Assembly (NCBI GenBank): GCA_002390285.1
Contig: DGPB01000008.1
Span: forward strand, 1-64,000
Source: Cellvibrionales bacterium UBA4451
GTDB taxonomy: Bacteria > Pseudomonadota > Gammaproteobacteria > Pseudomonadales > Porticoccaceae
Direction of reading: 5' to 3'
DNA length: 64,000 nucleotides
The notes under the pieces are model-generated. The model searched no databases, was not told where the DNA came from, and saw nothing but the letters and a program-made list of their open reading frames with translations. The position numbers and the translations under genes are program-made. Shown in pieces: positions 25,332 through 33,690 of this stretch (positions are counted from its first letter, which is position 1; each line of letters opens with the position of its first letter).

Positions 25332-26780
25332 TCAGAGTAAGTCGTTAAGTTTTTTCAGCAAAATCTCATTAACCTGTTGTGGGTTGGCTTGGCCTTTTGA
25401 GGCTTTCATTATCTGCCCCACAAAATAACCTAGCATCTTGGGTCGCTTACTTTCGTCGGCATTGCGGAAGCTGCCTACCTGCTTCTCGCTGTCGGCAATC
25501 ACCTTGTCCACCATGGCTTCAATGGCGCCACTGTCGGAAACCTGTTTCAAACCCTGTGCTTCAATAATACTGTCGGCATCACCATCGCCATTCCACATGC
25601 CATCGAATACTTGCTTGGCCATTTTACTGGAGATGGTTTTGTCCACAATTCGGACAATCATACCGGCCAATAATCCTGCACTAAGTGGACTGTGTTTGAT
25701 TGAGAGGTCTGCGGTGTTCAGTCGCGCAGACAGTTCGCCCATTATCCAGTTAGCAGTGAGTTTGGCGTCACCGCTATTCTTGACGGCAGTTTCAAAATAC
25801 TGGGCCATGTTGGCATCGGCGCTGAGAATATCGGCGTCATAACTGGAGAGGTCATACTGTGCTATAAAGCGGTCGCGGCGAGCATCGGGTAGTTCTGGCA
25901 GCTCTTTTCGAATGCTCTCGATATAGTCGTCATCGAATACCACGGGCAGTAGGTCGGGGCAGGGGAAGTAGCGGTAATCGTTGGCTTCTTCCTTGCTGCG
26001 CATGGAGCGGGATTCTTTGGCATCGGCATCATATAGGCGAGTTTCCTGAATGACCCTGCCGCCATCTTCGATCAGGTCGATCTGCCTCTCTACTTCCAAT
26101 TTGATGGCATCTTCCATAAAGCGGAAGGAGTTAAGATTTTTGGTCTCGGTACGAGTACCGAGTTCTTCCCCAGGCTTTCTAACGGAGATATTCACATCAA
26201 ATCGCATGGAGCCCTGGGACATTTCACCATCACAGATGCCTAGTGAGGTAATAATACCGTGCAGTTTTTTGGCGAAGGCCACGGCTTCTTCCGAGCTGCT
26301 CATGTCCGGTTCAGAGACAATTTCTACCAGCGGGGTGCCAGCACGATTTAGGTCGATGCCGGACATGCCGTGGAAGTTTTCATGTAACGACTTACCGGCA
26401 TCTTCTTCTAAGTGAGCGTGGTGAATACGAATGGTTTTTTTGGCGCCATCCGACAACTCAATCTCAATATGGCCAGGGCCAACAATCGGTTTGTCCAGTT
26501 GGGTGGTCTGGTACGCTTTTGGGAGATCTGGGTAGAAATAATTTTTTCGGTCAAATACGGATGTTCTGGCAATTTCGGCATCAATGGCCAATCCAAACAT
26601 GATGGCATAGCGAAATGCTTTTTCGTTGGGGACGGGCAGAGTGCCCGGCATGGCCAAATCAAGGGCTGAGGCCTGGGTATTGGGCTCGGCGCCAAAGGCA
26701 GTGCTTGATCCGGAAAAAAGTTTAGATTTGGTGGCCAGTTGTGCGTGAACTTCCAGGCCAATCACGGTTTCCCAAGACAT
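25332..26780 (-). CDS. gatB: aspartyl/glutamyl-tRNA amidotransferase subunit B
   Basis: 482 aa from the ATG at 26780 (MSWETVIGLEVHAQL). GatB is the kinase-like subunit that phosphorylates Glu-tRNA(Gln) or Asp-tRNA(Asn) before amidation. Signatures are VIGLEVHAQLATKSKLFSG, FDRKNYFYPDLPKAYQ and DLNRAGTPLVEIVSEPDM. The C-terminal YqeY-like tail binds tRNA. The stop of gatA and the start overlap as TAATG. A frame extension to 26813 would run into gatA and is not used. An in-frame fragment of this gene is decaying about 1.9 kb downstream. Confidence 0.97.
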   Translation of the reverse strand: MSWETVIGLEVHAQLATKSKLFSGSSTAFGAEPNTQASALDLAMPGTLPVPNEKAFRYAIMFGLAIDAEIARTSVFDRKNYFYPDLPKAYQTTQLDKPIVGPGHIEIELSDGAKKTIRIHHAHLEEDAGKSLHENFHGMSGIDLNRAGTPLVEIVSEPDMSSSEEAVAFAKKLHGIITSLGICDGEMSQGSMRFDVNISVRKPGEELGTRTETKNLNSFRFMEDAIKLEVERQIDLIEDGGRVIQETRLYDADAKESRSMRSKEEANDYRYFPCPDLLPVVFDDDYIESIRKELPELPDARRDRFIAQYDLSSYDADILSADANMAQYFETAVKNSGDAKLTANWIMGELSARLNTADLSIKHSPLSAGLLAGMIVRIVDKTISSKMAKQVFDGMWNGDGDADSIIEAQGLKQVSDSGAIEAMVDKVIADSEKQVGSFRNADESKRPKMLGYFVGQIMKASKGQANPQQVNEILLKKLNDLL

Positions 26781-28249
26781 TATTCTATGCCCTCCGGTGA
26801 TTGTTTGTGCCAATCGGTGGCTTGCTGGAACTGATGCGCTATATTCAGCATTCGCCCTTCATCAAAATAGTTGCCGATGAGTTGCAAACCAACAGGTTTT
26901 TTGTCTACAAAACCACAGGGAACAGACATGCCGGGTAGCCCCGCGAGGTTGGTGGCAATGGTGTAAATATCTTCCAGATACATGGCGACGGGGTCATTAC
27001 CCTTGGCACCAAATTCAAAGGCCGGTGAGGGAGAGGTTGGGCCCATGATGACATCCACAGTTTCAAAGGCATCCACAAAATCTTGTTTGATCAGGCGGCG
27101 GACCTGCTGCGCTTTGCGGTAGTAGGCATCGTAATAACCAGTGGACAGACAGTAGGCTCCTACCAAAATCCGACGCTTTACTTCGTCGCCAAACCCTTCG
27201 CCGCGGGTACGCATATATAAATCGCGCAAGTCTTTTGGGTTCTCGCATCGGTGGCCATATCGTACGCCATCAAATCTTGATAGGTTGGCAGAGGCTTCAG
27301 CCGGAGCAATCACGTAGTAGGCAGGAACGGCCAGCTTGTTATGTGGCAGGCTGATGCTAACTAGGGTGGCTCCCTGCTTTTCAAGTTCGGTCAGAGCATC
27401 GCGGACAGCTTGCTCTGTGCCGGGATTTAGCCCTTCTTCAAAGTATTCTGTAGGGACGCCTATTTTTAGACCACTGAGCGCCTGGGTTAGGTTTGTCGTG
27501 TAGTCCGGCACAGCGCGGTCAATAGAGGTGGAGTCTTTGGGGTCAAAGCTGGCCATTACATTGAGCATCAATGCGCAGTCTTCAGCTGTACGGGCCATTG
27601 GGCCACCTTGGTCCAGACTGGAGGCAAAGGCAATCATGCCCCATCGAGATACCCGGCCATAGGTCGGCTTTAGGCCGGTAACGCCACAGAGTGCGGCCGG
27701 TTGACGAATGGATCCACCGGTGTCGGTGGCCGTAGCGCCGGGGGCCAAGTGTGCAGCAACGGCTGTGGCGGAACCACCTGATGATCCACCAGGAACGGTA
27801 TTGATGTTCCAAGGGTTTTTTACTGGACCGTAAAAACTGGTTTCATTAGATGAGCCCATGGCGAACTCATCCATATTGGTTTTACCCAGGACCACCGCGC
27901 CCGCATTGGTAAAGTTTTCTACCACGGTGGCGTCATAGGGCGGGATAAAGTTGTCGAGCATTTTCGAACCGCAACTGGTGCGAACACCGTTTGTGCAGAA
28001 AATATCTTTGTGGGCAATTGGCACACCGCAAAACGCGGAGATATTACCTGCCGCACGCTGTTGGTCGGCGGCTTTGGCTCGAGCCAATGCTGCTTCGTCG
28101 GTTACGCTGATGAAGCTGTTGTAGGTGCTGTCGAGTCGCTGGATACGTTCTAGATAGTGCTGGGTGAGCTCGACACTGGAGAATTCACCGGCATTGAGGC
28201 CAGTGATTATTTCGGCAATGGTTTTGTTGTGCATGATTGAGTTGTCCAT
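26780..28249 (-). CDS. gatA: aspartyl/glutamyl-tRNA amidotransferase subunit A
   Basis: 489-aa amidase-signature enzyme that releases ammonia from glutamine or asparagine for the transamidation carried out with GatB. The Ser-cisSer-Lys triad is Lys81 (AHKDIFC), Ser156 in GGSSGGS and Ser180 in DTGGSIRQPAA. Length is the usual 480-490 aa. It sits between gatC (15-bp gap) and gatB (TAATG overlap). Since a tRNA-Gln gene exists in this window, the operon suggests indirect synthesis of Asn-tRNA, Gln-tRNA, or both. Confidence 0.97.
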   Translation of the reverse strand: MDNSIMHNKTIAEIITGLNAGEFSSVELTQHYLERIQRLDSTYNSFISVTDEAALARAKAADQQRAAGNISAFCGVPIAHKDIFCTNGVRTSCGSKMLDNFIPPYDATVVENFTNAGAVVLGKTNMDEFAMGSSNETSFYGPVKNPWNINTVPGGSSGGSATAVAAHLAPGATATDTGGSIRQPAALCGVTGLKPTYGRVSRWGMIAFASSLDQGGPMARTAEDCALMLNVMASFDPKDSTSIDRAVPDYTTNLTQALSGLKIGVPTEYFEEGLNPGTEQAVRDALTELEKQGATLVSISLPHNKLAVPAYYVIAPAEASANLSRFDGVRYGHRCENPKDLRDLYMRTRGEGFGDEVKRRILVGAYCLSTGYYDAYYRKAQQVRRLIKQDFVDAFETVDVIMGPTSPSPAFEFGAKGNDPVAMYLEDIYTIATNLAGLPGMSVPCGFVDKKPVGLQLIGNYFDEGRMLNIAHQFQQATDWHKQSPEGIE

Positions 28250-28264
28250 GATTGAAGGGATTCC

Positions 28265-28552
28265 TCAATCGATCACTTTGGGGACTAGGTACAGCCCGGC
28301 TTCGGTGGCGGGTGCAATGGCCTGGAACGCGTCTCGACGGTTGGTCTCAGTAACTTCGTCGGCGCGCAATCGTTGGATGGCATCCGTAGGGTGCGCCATG
28401 GGTTCTACTCCCTCAGTGTCGGCGGCTTGTAACTGGTCTACCAGTGTTAGGACGTCGGCAATGCTTTGGGTGGTTTCTGTTATGGTCGCTTCATTGATTT
28501 CAATGCGTGCCAATTCTGCGAGCTTTTCGATGTCTGCGCGTTCGATAGTCAT
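28265..28552 (-). CDS. gatC: aspartyl/glutamyl-tRNA amidotransferase subunit C
   Basis: 95-aa small subunit that wraps around GatA and stabilises the GatCAB complex. MTIERADIEKLAELARIEINE and ADTEGVEPMAHP are diagnostic. It is the first gene of the gatCAB operon and is divergent from mreB, the same layout as in Pseudomonas. The 255 bp between gatC and mreB must contain both promoters. Confidence 0.95.
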   Translation of the reverse strand: MTIERADIEKLAELARIEINEATITETTQSIADVLTLVDQLQAADTEGVEPMAHPTDAIQRLRADEVTETNRRDAFQAIAPATEAGLYLVPKVID

Positions 28553-28807
28553 GGTATAGTTTCTGCACTTTTAACAGAGAGCGCCTGGCTGCGTTCAGCC
28601 TGACAAAATAAGGGGCGTAAGGTATCACATCTGCCCTTATAGGGGTACTCTGTGTGGTTGATGAGATGTGACTTTTAGTCGGGGGTTTCCTCGGGGGTGA
28701 ATGACTTAAAACTTGCCCTGAATCCCCGTGATTGGTAGAGTTGCGGGTTTTTGGGGTTATCGGCGTTTGGGGTTTTTACTCGGAGCGACCAACAAGGAAA
28801 AAGGTAG
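28553..28807. promoter_or_regulatory. divergent intergenic region between gatC and mreB
   Basis: 255 bp containing promoters for gatCAB (minus) and mreBCD-maf-rng (plus). By eye, TTGCCC (28714) and TAGAGT (28737), separated by 17 bp, are a weak candidate for mreB. G-runs and T-runs (GGGTTTTTGGGG, TTTGGGGTTTTT) just before the mreB ribosome site are unusual. No operator or riboswitch is recognised. Confidence 0.3.
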
Positions 28808-29839
28808 ATGTTTAAAAGACTGCGTGGTGTTTTTTCGAATGATCTTTCCATTGATTTGGGTACCGCCAATACGCTGATTTATGTTCGAGAAAAAGGCATT
28901 GTCCTGAATGAGCCCTCAGTTGTGGCCATTCGCCACTATCATGGCCAGAAAATTGTTGATGCAGTGGGCGTGGAAGCCAAGCGGATGTTAGGGCGCACAC
29001 CGGGAAATATCACCGCTATTCGTCCCTTGAAGGATGGTGTAATAGCCGACTTCCAGGTCACTGAAAAAATGTTGCAGCACTTTATTAAGAAAGTGCACTC
29101 ACACAGTCTGATTCCTCCAAGTCCCCGCGTGCTAATTTGTGTGCCATGTCTTGCGACCGAGGTTGAAAAACGAGCCATTCGTGAATCTGCTTTTAGTGCG
29201 GGCGCTCGGGAGGTGTTTCTGATCGAAGAACCTATGGCGGCAGCTATTGGTGCCGGCATGCCTGTCGATGAGGCCTGTGGCTCAATGGTGGTGGACATTG
29301 GTGGTGGTACTACCGAGATTGCCATTCTCTCCCTCAATGGTGTGGTGTTTTCTGACTCAGTGCGCATTGGTGGAGACCGTTTTGATGAGGCGATCAGTAA
29401 TTATGTTCGCCGCAAGTACGGCAGTGTTATTGGGGAATCCACCGCTGAGCGGATCAAAATGGAGATTGGTAGCGCCTACCCAGCCAATGAGGTGCGCGAG
29501 ATCGATGTGCGTGGTCGCAATCTGGCGGAAGGCGTGCCAAAAAGCTTTACGCTGAATAGCGATGAAATTCTTGAAGCCTTGCAGGAGCCATTGGCAGCCA
29601 TTGTGCAAGCGGTGAAGCGCGTGTTGGAGCAATCACCTCCCGAGTTGGCTTCAGACATTGCAGAAACCGGCATTGTATTGACCGGCGGTGGCGCGCTGCT
29701 GCGTGACTTGGACCGGCTGCTGACCCATGAGACGGGGTTGCCTGTGCTTGTAGCCGAAGATCCCCTGACCTGTGTTGCCCGAGGTGGTGGCAAGGCTCTG
29801 GATATGATGGACAAGCGCCATATGCACGTTATGACCTGA
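28808..29839 (+). CDS. mreB: rod shape-determining protein MreB
   Basis: 343-aa bacterial actin that polymerises under the inner membrane and guides lateral wall synthesis. The N-terminus MFKRLRGVFSNDLSIDLGTANT contains the membrane-binding helix and phosphate-1 loop. DIGGGTTEIAILSLNGVVF is the phosphate-2 loop and TGGGALLRDLDRLL the adenosine motif. A good ribosome site (AAAAAGG) precedes the ATG. It is first in mreB-mreC-mreD-maf-rng, and length is normal for the family. Confidence 0.98.
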   Translation: MFKRLRGVFSNDLSIDLGTANTLIYVREKGIVLNEPSVVAIRHYHGQKIVDAVGVEAKRMLGRTPGNITAIRPLKDGVIADFQVTEKMLQHFIKKVHSHSLIPPSPRVLICVPCLATEVEKRAIRESAFSAGAREVFLIEEPMAAAIGAGMPVDEACGSMVVDIGGGTTEIAILSLNGVVFSDSVRIGGDRFDEAISNYVRRKYGSVIGESTAERIKMEIGSAYPANEVREIDVRGRNLAEGVPKSFTLNSDEILEALQEPLAAIVQAVKRVLEQSPPELASDIAETGIVLTGGGALLRDLDRLLTHETGLPVLVAEDPLTCVARGGGKALDMMDKRHMHVMT

Positions 29840-29895
29840 TTGGTTTGCCGTCAGTGTATGACTTAACAAATATTCAATCCTGACGGGGTGGAAAC

Positions 29896-30750
29896 ATCAA
29901 GAAGCTCTTTTCCAAAGGCCCCTCGCCCGCACGACGTATGTTGTTGCTGGCTATCGTCGCGGCGCTATTACTATTAATTGATACCTCTACCCGATGGTTG
30001 CAGCCGGCCCGATACTGGCTCGCAGAGGCCACCACCCCCATTTATTGGCTGACGAATATCCCTGCTCGAATCAGTGAGCTGGGCGATGAGTCCGCGGTGG
30101 GTCGCGCAGTTCTTGAGGGAGAGAACGAACACCTTAGAACTGAGCTGCTAATTCTCAAGGGGCGGATGCAGAGGATGGCTGAATTGGCCGCCGAAAACGT
30201 TCGCCTGCGAAACCTTCTCAATGCCACAGAACTATTTCAGGACAGCGTGTTAGTGTCCGACCTGATTGGGGTGTCCCCTGATCCAACACGCCATACTATT
30301 CTGATCGACAGAGGTGAAGACAACGGTGTCTTTGTGGGGCAGTCGGTACTTGATGCCGATGGCTTAATGGGGCAAGTCATTGAGGTCTACAGCAGTAGTA
30401 GCAAAGTACTGCTGATCAGTGATAGTTCCCATGCCTTGCCCGTTCAGGTATTGCGTAATGGTGTGCGCTCTATTGCGGAGGGGCTGGGTGACTTCAAACA
30501 ACTAAGATTGCGTCATGTGTCCCCCACCACTGATATCAAAGTGGGGGATCGGTTGGTCAGTTCTGGGCTGGGTGACCGCTACCCCGTTGGTTACCCAGTG
30601 GGTGTGGTGACATCAGTTGATATGGTGAGCGGCAGTGCCTACCTGAATGTATTGTTGGAACCTTCGGCTCGAATTGACCGCAGTCGTCACCTGTTGTTGC
30701 TGTTCTCTACCGTCGAAGAGTTGGGGGCTGGTGATAATGCCCGAAATTAG
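29896..30750 (+). CDS. mreC: rod shape-determining protein MreC (probable AUC start)
   Basis: 284 aa if begun at ATC 29896; 270 aa if begun at the internal ATG 29938. MreC is a periplasmic scaffold with one N-terminal membrane helix, a coiled coil (about residues 70-105 of the long form) and a beta domain. The upstream codons from 29896 read (I)KKLFSKGPSPARRMLLLA, which lines up residue for residue with the E. coli start MKPIFSRGPSLQIRL. The frame is closed by a TGA at 29881-29883 and contains no ATG, GTG or TTG before 29938. GGGGTGG lies 4 bases before the ATC. The stop overlaps mreD by 14 bp. Confidence 0.9.
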   Translation: MKKLFSKGPSPARRMLLLAIVAALLLLIDTSTRWLQPARYWLAEATTPIYWLTNIPARISELGDESAVGRAVLEGENEHLRTELLILKGRMQRMAELAAENVRLRNLLNATELFQDSVLVSDLIGVSPDPTRHTILIDRGEDNGVFVGQSVLDADGLMGQVIEVYSSSSKVLLISDSSHALPVQVLRNGVRSIAEGLGDFKQLRLRHVSPTTDIKVGDRLVSSGLGDRYPVGYPVGVVTSVDMVSGSAYLNVLLEPSARIDRSRHLLLLFSTVEELGAGDNARN

Positions 30751-31246
30751 GCCTCTATCTTACCTATGGACTATCGTCGCTCTAATGTTGGGGGTCTTGC
30801 TACAAATTTTTCCCTTGAGTTCGACTCTCGCCCATTGGCGGCCACAATTTGTATTATTGGTCGTATTTTATTGGTTGTTTCGAGACCCATTTAAGCACGG
30901 CATTGCTTTCGCTTGGCTGGCGGGTTTGTTACTTGATATTTTTATCGGTGAATTATTTGGTCGTCACGCCGTGGTCTTTGCGCTGTGTGCTTATCTGTTA
31001 CAACTATTACAGCAGCGTCTACACCACTTCAGGGTGCTTCACCAAGCAGCACTGGTATTGTTGCTGGTGCTCATGAGTCAATTGCTGCTACACAGTATTA
31101 CCTTGTTGTTGCGTGTGAACTGGCAGGGTGACCTGGTGCTGGCACCAGCAATTTCGTCGGCGCTTGTTTGGCCGTTGCTGGTATGGCTGTTGAATCGCCT
31201 ATTGAGAGCGCCGCAATTAAGTCAAGATATGTCGCACGAGTATTAA
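30737..31246 (+). CDS. mreD: rod shape-determining protein MreD
   Basis: 169-aa inner-membrane protein with about five transmembrane segments. It is part of the Mre elongasome with MreB and MreC. The start is the ATG at 30737 (MPEIRPLSYLWTIV), 14 bp inside the mreC reading frame; a longer frame from 30647 would overlap mreC by 104 bp and is not used. The stretch FKHGIAFAWLAGLLLDIFIGELFG is the conserved core of the family. Maf follows after 140 bp. Confidence 0.93.
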   Translation: MPEIRPLSYLWTIVALMLGVLLQIFPLSSTLAHWRPQFVLLVVFYWLFRDPFKHGIAFAWLAGLLLDIFIGELFGRHAVVFALCAYLLQLLQQRLHHFRVLHQAALVLLLVLMSQLLLHSITLLLRVNWQGDLVLAPAISSALVWPLLVWLLNRLLRAPQLSQDMSHEY

Positions 31247-31386
31247 ATTATTGCGGGCCAGTTTGGACATCGTTAAATATTGATAAAGCTGGTCACGCAG
31301 AACGATGCTTGTCGGTTGAAAATACGCGTTAACAGAACCGCTATAAATTTTTTGGCAACGAACCATTGCCTGAGCCATTGGGCTAT

Positions 31387-31980
31387 ATGCAGCTAGATTC
31401 AGAATTTATTCTTGCCTCCGCTTCCCCTCGTCGTCGGGAATTATTGCAACAGATTGGCTGCCATTTTTTGGTGTCACCCGCTGAAATTGATGAGGCCGTA
31501 TTAGTTGGCGAATCACCAGAAGATTACGTCAACCGCATCGCGTTGCAAAAAGCCAGAGTGGGCTGGAGCGCTAATCAGAATAAACAATTACCTGTGTTGG
31601 GGGCAGATACGTCAGTAGTGTTGGGTGACGATATATTTGGTAAGCCCTCTGGACAAGCAGATGCCGTTTCAATGCTGATGCGACTCTCAGGAAAAACACA
31701 CCGGGTTTTATCATCGGTGGCGATGATTCAAGGAGATAAGCAGCAGGTGGTGTTGTCTGAAACCCTAGTGACTTTCCGGCAGCTGGATAGTGAGGAATGT
31801 ATTCGTTATTGGCAAACAGGTGAACCCTGCGACAAGTCTGGATCCTATGCAATACAAGGGCTCGGAGCAGTTTTTGTCACAGCGATTAATGGCAGTTATT
31901 CCGGGGTGGTGGGTTTGCCATTAACTGAAACTTGTCAGTTATTAAAAGCGTTTGAAATTTCTTGGTGGATACCGGAATGA
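31387..31980 (+). CDS. Maf-type nucleoside triphosphate pyrophosphatase
   Basis: 197 aa from the ATG at 31387 (a TTG at 31366 would add seven residues). Maf proteins hydrolyse dTTP, UTP or modified NTPs and can inhibit septum formation. SASPRRRELL near the N-terminus, the catalytic D in VLGADTSVVL and the GSYAIQGLGAVFV region are conserved. Substrate specificity of this copy (YhdE-like or YceF-like) is unclear, though its position before rng fits the YhdE/MaF1 gene of E. coli. The stop overlaps rng by 4 bp (ATGA). Confidence 0.95.
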   Translation: MQLDSEFILASASPRRRELLQQIGCHFLVSPAEIDEAVLVGESPEDYVNRIALQKARVGWSANQNKQLPVLGADTSVVLGDDIFGKPSGQADAVSMLMRLSGKTHRVLSSVAMIQGDKQQVVLSETLVTFRQLDSEECIRYWQTGEPCDKSGSYAIQGLGAVFVTAINGSYSGVVGLPLTETCQLLKAFEISWWIPE

Positions 31981-33458
31981 GTTCAGAAATTCTAATCAAT
32001 GTTACCCCGATGGAGACGCGTGTTGCGTTGGTGGAAAATGGCGTTTTACAGGAAGTCGGTGTAGAGCGGGCTCTCAGTAGGGGCATTGTTGGCAATATCT
32101 ATAAAGGTAAGGTAGTTAGGGTGTTGCCGGGTATGCAGGCAGCTTTTGTGGATATTGGTCTGGATAAAGCGGGTTTTATTCATGTAGATGATATTAAAAA
32201 ACCTGCTAGTGATGAGCTTGGTAGTGCGAGTTATGGAAATGGTAATGACCTAGATGTAAGGCAACTCCTGCGCGAGGGGCAGTCGGTGGTAGTGCAGGTG
32301 ATGAAAGACCCTATCAGTACCAAAGGTGCTCGCCTCACCACTGAACTTTCCGTGTCTTCTCGATTTTTAGTTTATATGCCAACTGTGGATCATATTGGTA
32401 TTTCCCAACGGATTGAGGATGAAGGTGAGCGTGAACGCCTGCGCCAGCAGTTAGATATAGTGTTAAAGGATAGTGACAAGGGTGGGGGGTATATTATCCG
32501 AACGGCTGCGGAAGGCGTTGATTCAACAGAGTTAGTCAGGGATGTAAAATTTTTGCATCAGCTTTGGCAGCATATCGTTGAGATGACCAAGGGGTTAAAA
32601 GCACCCGCAGTTATCTATGAGGACTTGCCGATGTTTTTGCGCTCCATGCGTGATATGGCTCAGCCGCAAGTGGAAAAGATATGGGTAGATTCCAAAAAGG
32701 CTCATAGTAAGCTTTGTGAGTTTGCCCGGCAGTTCAACCCTGAGCTGGAGTTGGCCATAGAATACTACTCTTCCGATCGACCGCTGTTTTACCTCCATGG
32801 TGTGGAAGACGAAATCAATCGAGCACTGGATAAAACAGTCCAGCTCAAGTCGGGTGGTTATCTCGTTATTGAGCAGACAGAAGCGATGACAACGGTGGAT
32901 GTGAACACCGGTTCTTTTGTAGGTCGTCACAATCTGGAAGAAACTACATTTAAAGCCAACCTGGAAGCAGCATCGGCCATTGCCCGCCAGCTACGGTTAC
33001 GCAGTCTAGGGGGTATTATTATTATCGACTTTATCGATATGCTTGGAGTTGAACACCAGCGTCAGGTATTACGTGCACTGGAAAAAGCTCTGGCACGTGA
33101 TCGGGCCAAGACTAGCATTGCCAGTATTTCTGCATTGGGTCTAGTGGAGATGACCCGGAAGAGAACCAGCGAAAGTTTAGGTCAAATACTCTGTCAGTCT
33201 TGTCCTACCTGTGATGGCAAGGGGAGAGTAAAGTCGGCAGAAACGATCTGTTATGAAATTTTTCGGGACATTCTTCGTGAATCTCGCGCATTTGAATGTG
33301 ACAAGTTTCTTGTATTGGCGGCACAGGTGGTTGTCGATCGGTTACTGGAAGAGGAGTCATCTTATGTGGCCGATTTGGAAGAGTTTGTTGGTCGAGCTAT
33401 AGCGTTTCAGGTTGAACCCATGTACTCCCCCGAGCAGTACGATATTATTCCCGCCTAG
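31977..33458 (+). CDS. rng: ribonuclease G
   Basis: 493 aa from the ATG at 31977, which overlaps the maf stop as ATGA. RNase G is an endonuclease related to the RNase E catalytic half, acting in 16S rRNA 5' maturation and mRNA decay. An S1 domain (about residues 40-120) contains GNIYKGKVVRVLPGMQAAFVDIG. The metal-binding aspartates are in TVDVNTGSF and IIIDFIDML. The Zn-link CQSCPTCDGKGRV is also present. A strong terminator follows at 33468. Confidence 0.97.
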   Translation: MSSEILINVTPMETRVALVENGVLQEVGVERALSRGIVGNIYKGKVVRVLPGMQAAFVDIGLDKAGFIHVDDIKKPASDELGSASYGNGNDLDVRQLLREGQSVVVQVMKDPISTKGARLTTELSVSSRFLVYMPTVDHIGISQRIEDEGERERLRQQLDIVLKDSDKGGGYIIRTAAEGVDSTELVRDVKFLHQLWQHIVEMTKGLKAPAVIYEDLPMFLRSMRDMAQPQVEKIWVDSKKAHSKLCEFARQFNPELELAIEYYSSDRPLFYLHGVEDEINRALDKTVQLKSGGYLVIEQTEAMTTVDVNTGSFVGRHNLEETTFKANLEAASAIARQLRLRSLGGIIIIDFIDMLGVEHQRQVLRALEKALARDRAKTSIASISALGLVEMTRKRTSESLGQILCQSCPTCDGKGRVKSAETICYEIFRDILRESRAFECDKFLVLAAQVVVDRLLEEESSYVADLEEFVGRAIAFQVEPMYSPEQYDIIPA

Positions 33459-33467
33459 CCGAGATAG

Positions 33468-33503
33468 GATGTGTAGGTGAATCAGACCTACGCATCGTTT
33501 TTT
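33468..33503 (+). terminator. intrinsic terminator after rng
   Basis: GATGTGTAGGT (33468-33478) pairs along 11 bp, with one G-U pair, to ACCTACGCATC (33486-33496) around a 7-nt loop, followed by GTTTTTT. It begins 9 bp after the rng stop codon and should end most mreB-to-rng transcripts. Confidence 0.88.
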
Positions 33504-33525
33504 ATTTGGTAATTGCTCGCGTATC

Positions 33526-33690
33526 ATGGCCCTTAACATGACAACAACATTATTTTTTCTCTTAGGAATTTGGCTCGGTATGAAGTGCATCCAGCACAAT
33601 TACTCCTTGATGGCTTTTCGGGTTCTGCATAGCATGCAGCCAGCCTTAACAAAGTTTGTCAGTGATTTAAGGATTAAGGGTATATTTTGA
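33526..33690 (+). CDS. possible 54-aa membrane peptide coupled to yhdP
   Basis: A 54-residue frame, MALNMTTTLFFLLGIWLGM..., with a hydrophobic N-terminal stretch ends in RIKGIF and a TGA at 33688-33690. The stop overlaps the TTG start of yhdP by 3 bases (TTGA), the arrangement of coupled genes. The frame starts 22 bp after the rng terminator and has no strong ribosome site at either ATG. It could be a small membrane protein, or a leader whose translation regulates yhdP. I do not recognise it. Confidence 0.35.
   Translation: MALNMTTTLFFLLGIWLGMKCIQHNYSLMAFRVLHSMQPALTKFVSDLRIKGIF

Noticed and set aside
25438..25842. 134-aa plus-strand frame inside gatB
   Set aside because: It is the antisense shadow of a clear gatB coding sequence, with no ribosome site or family match.
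29888..29937. GTG at 29888 as an mreC start, with a frameshift
   Set aside because: It is in a different frame; no slippery sequence is seen. The AUC start in the correct frame explains the conserved N-terminus more simply.
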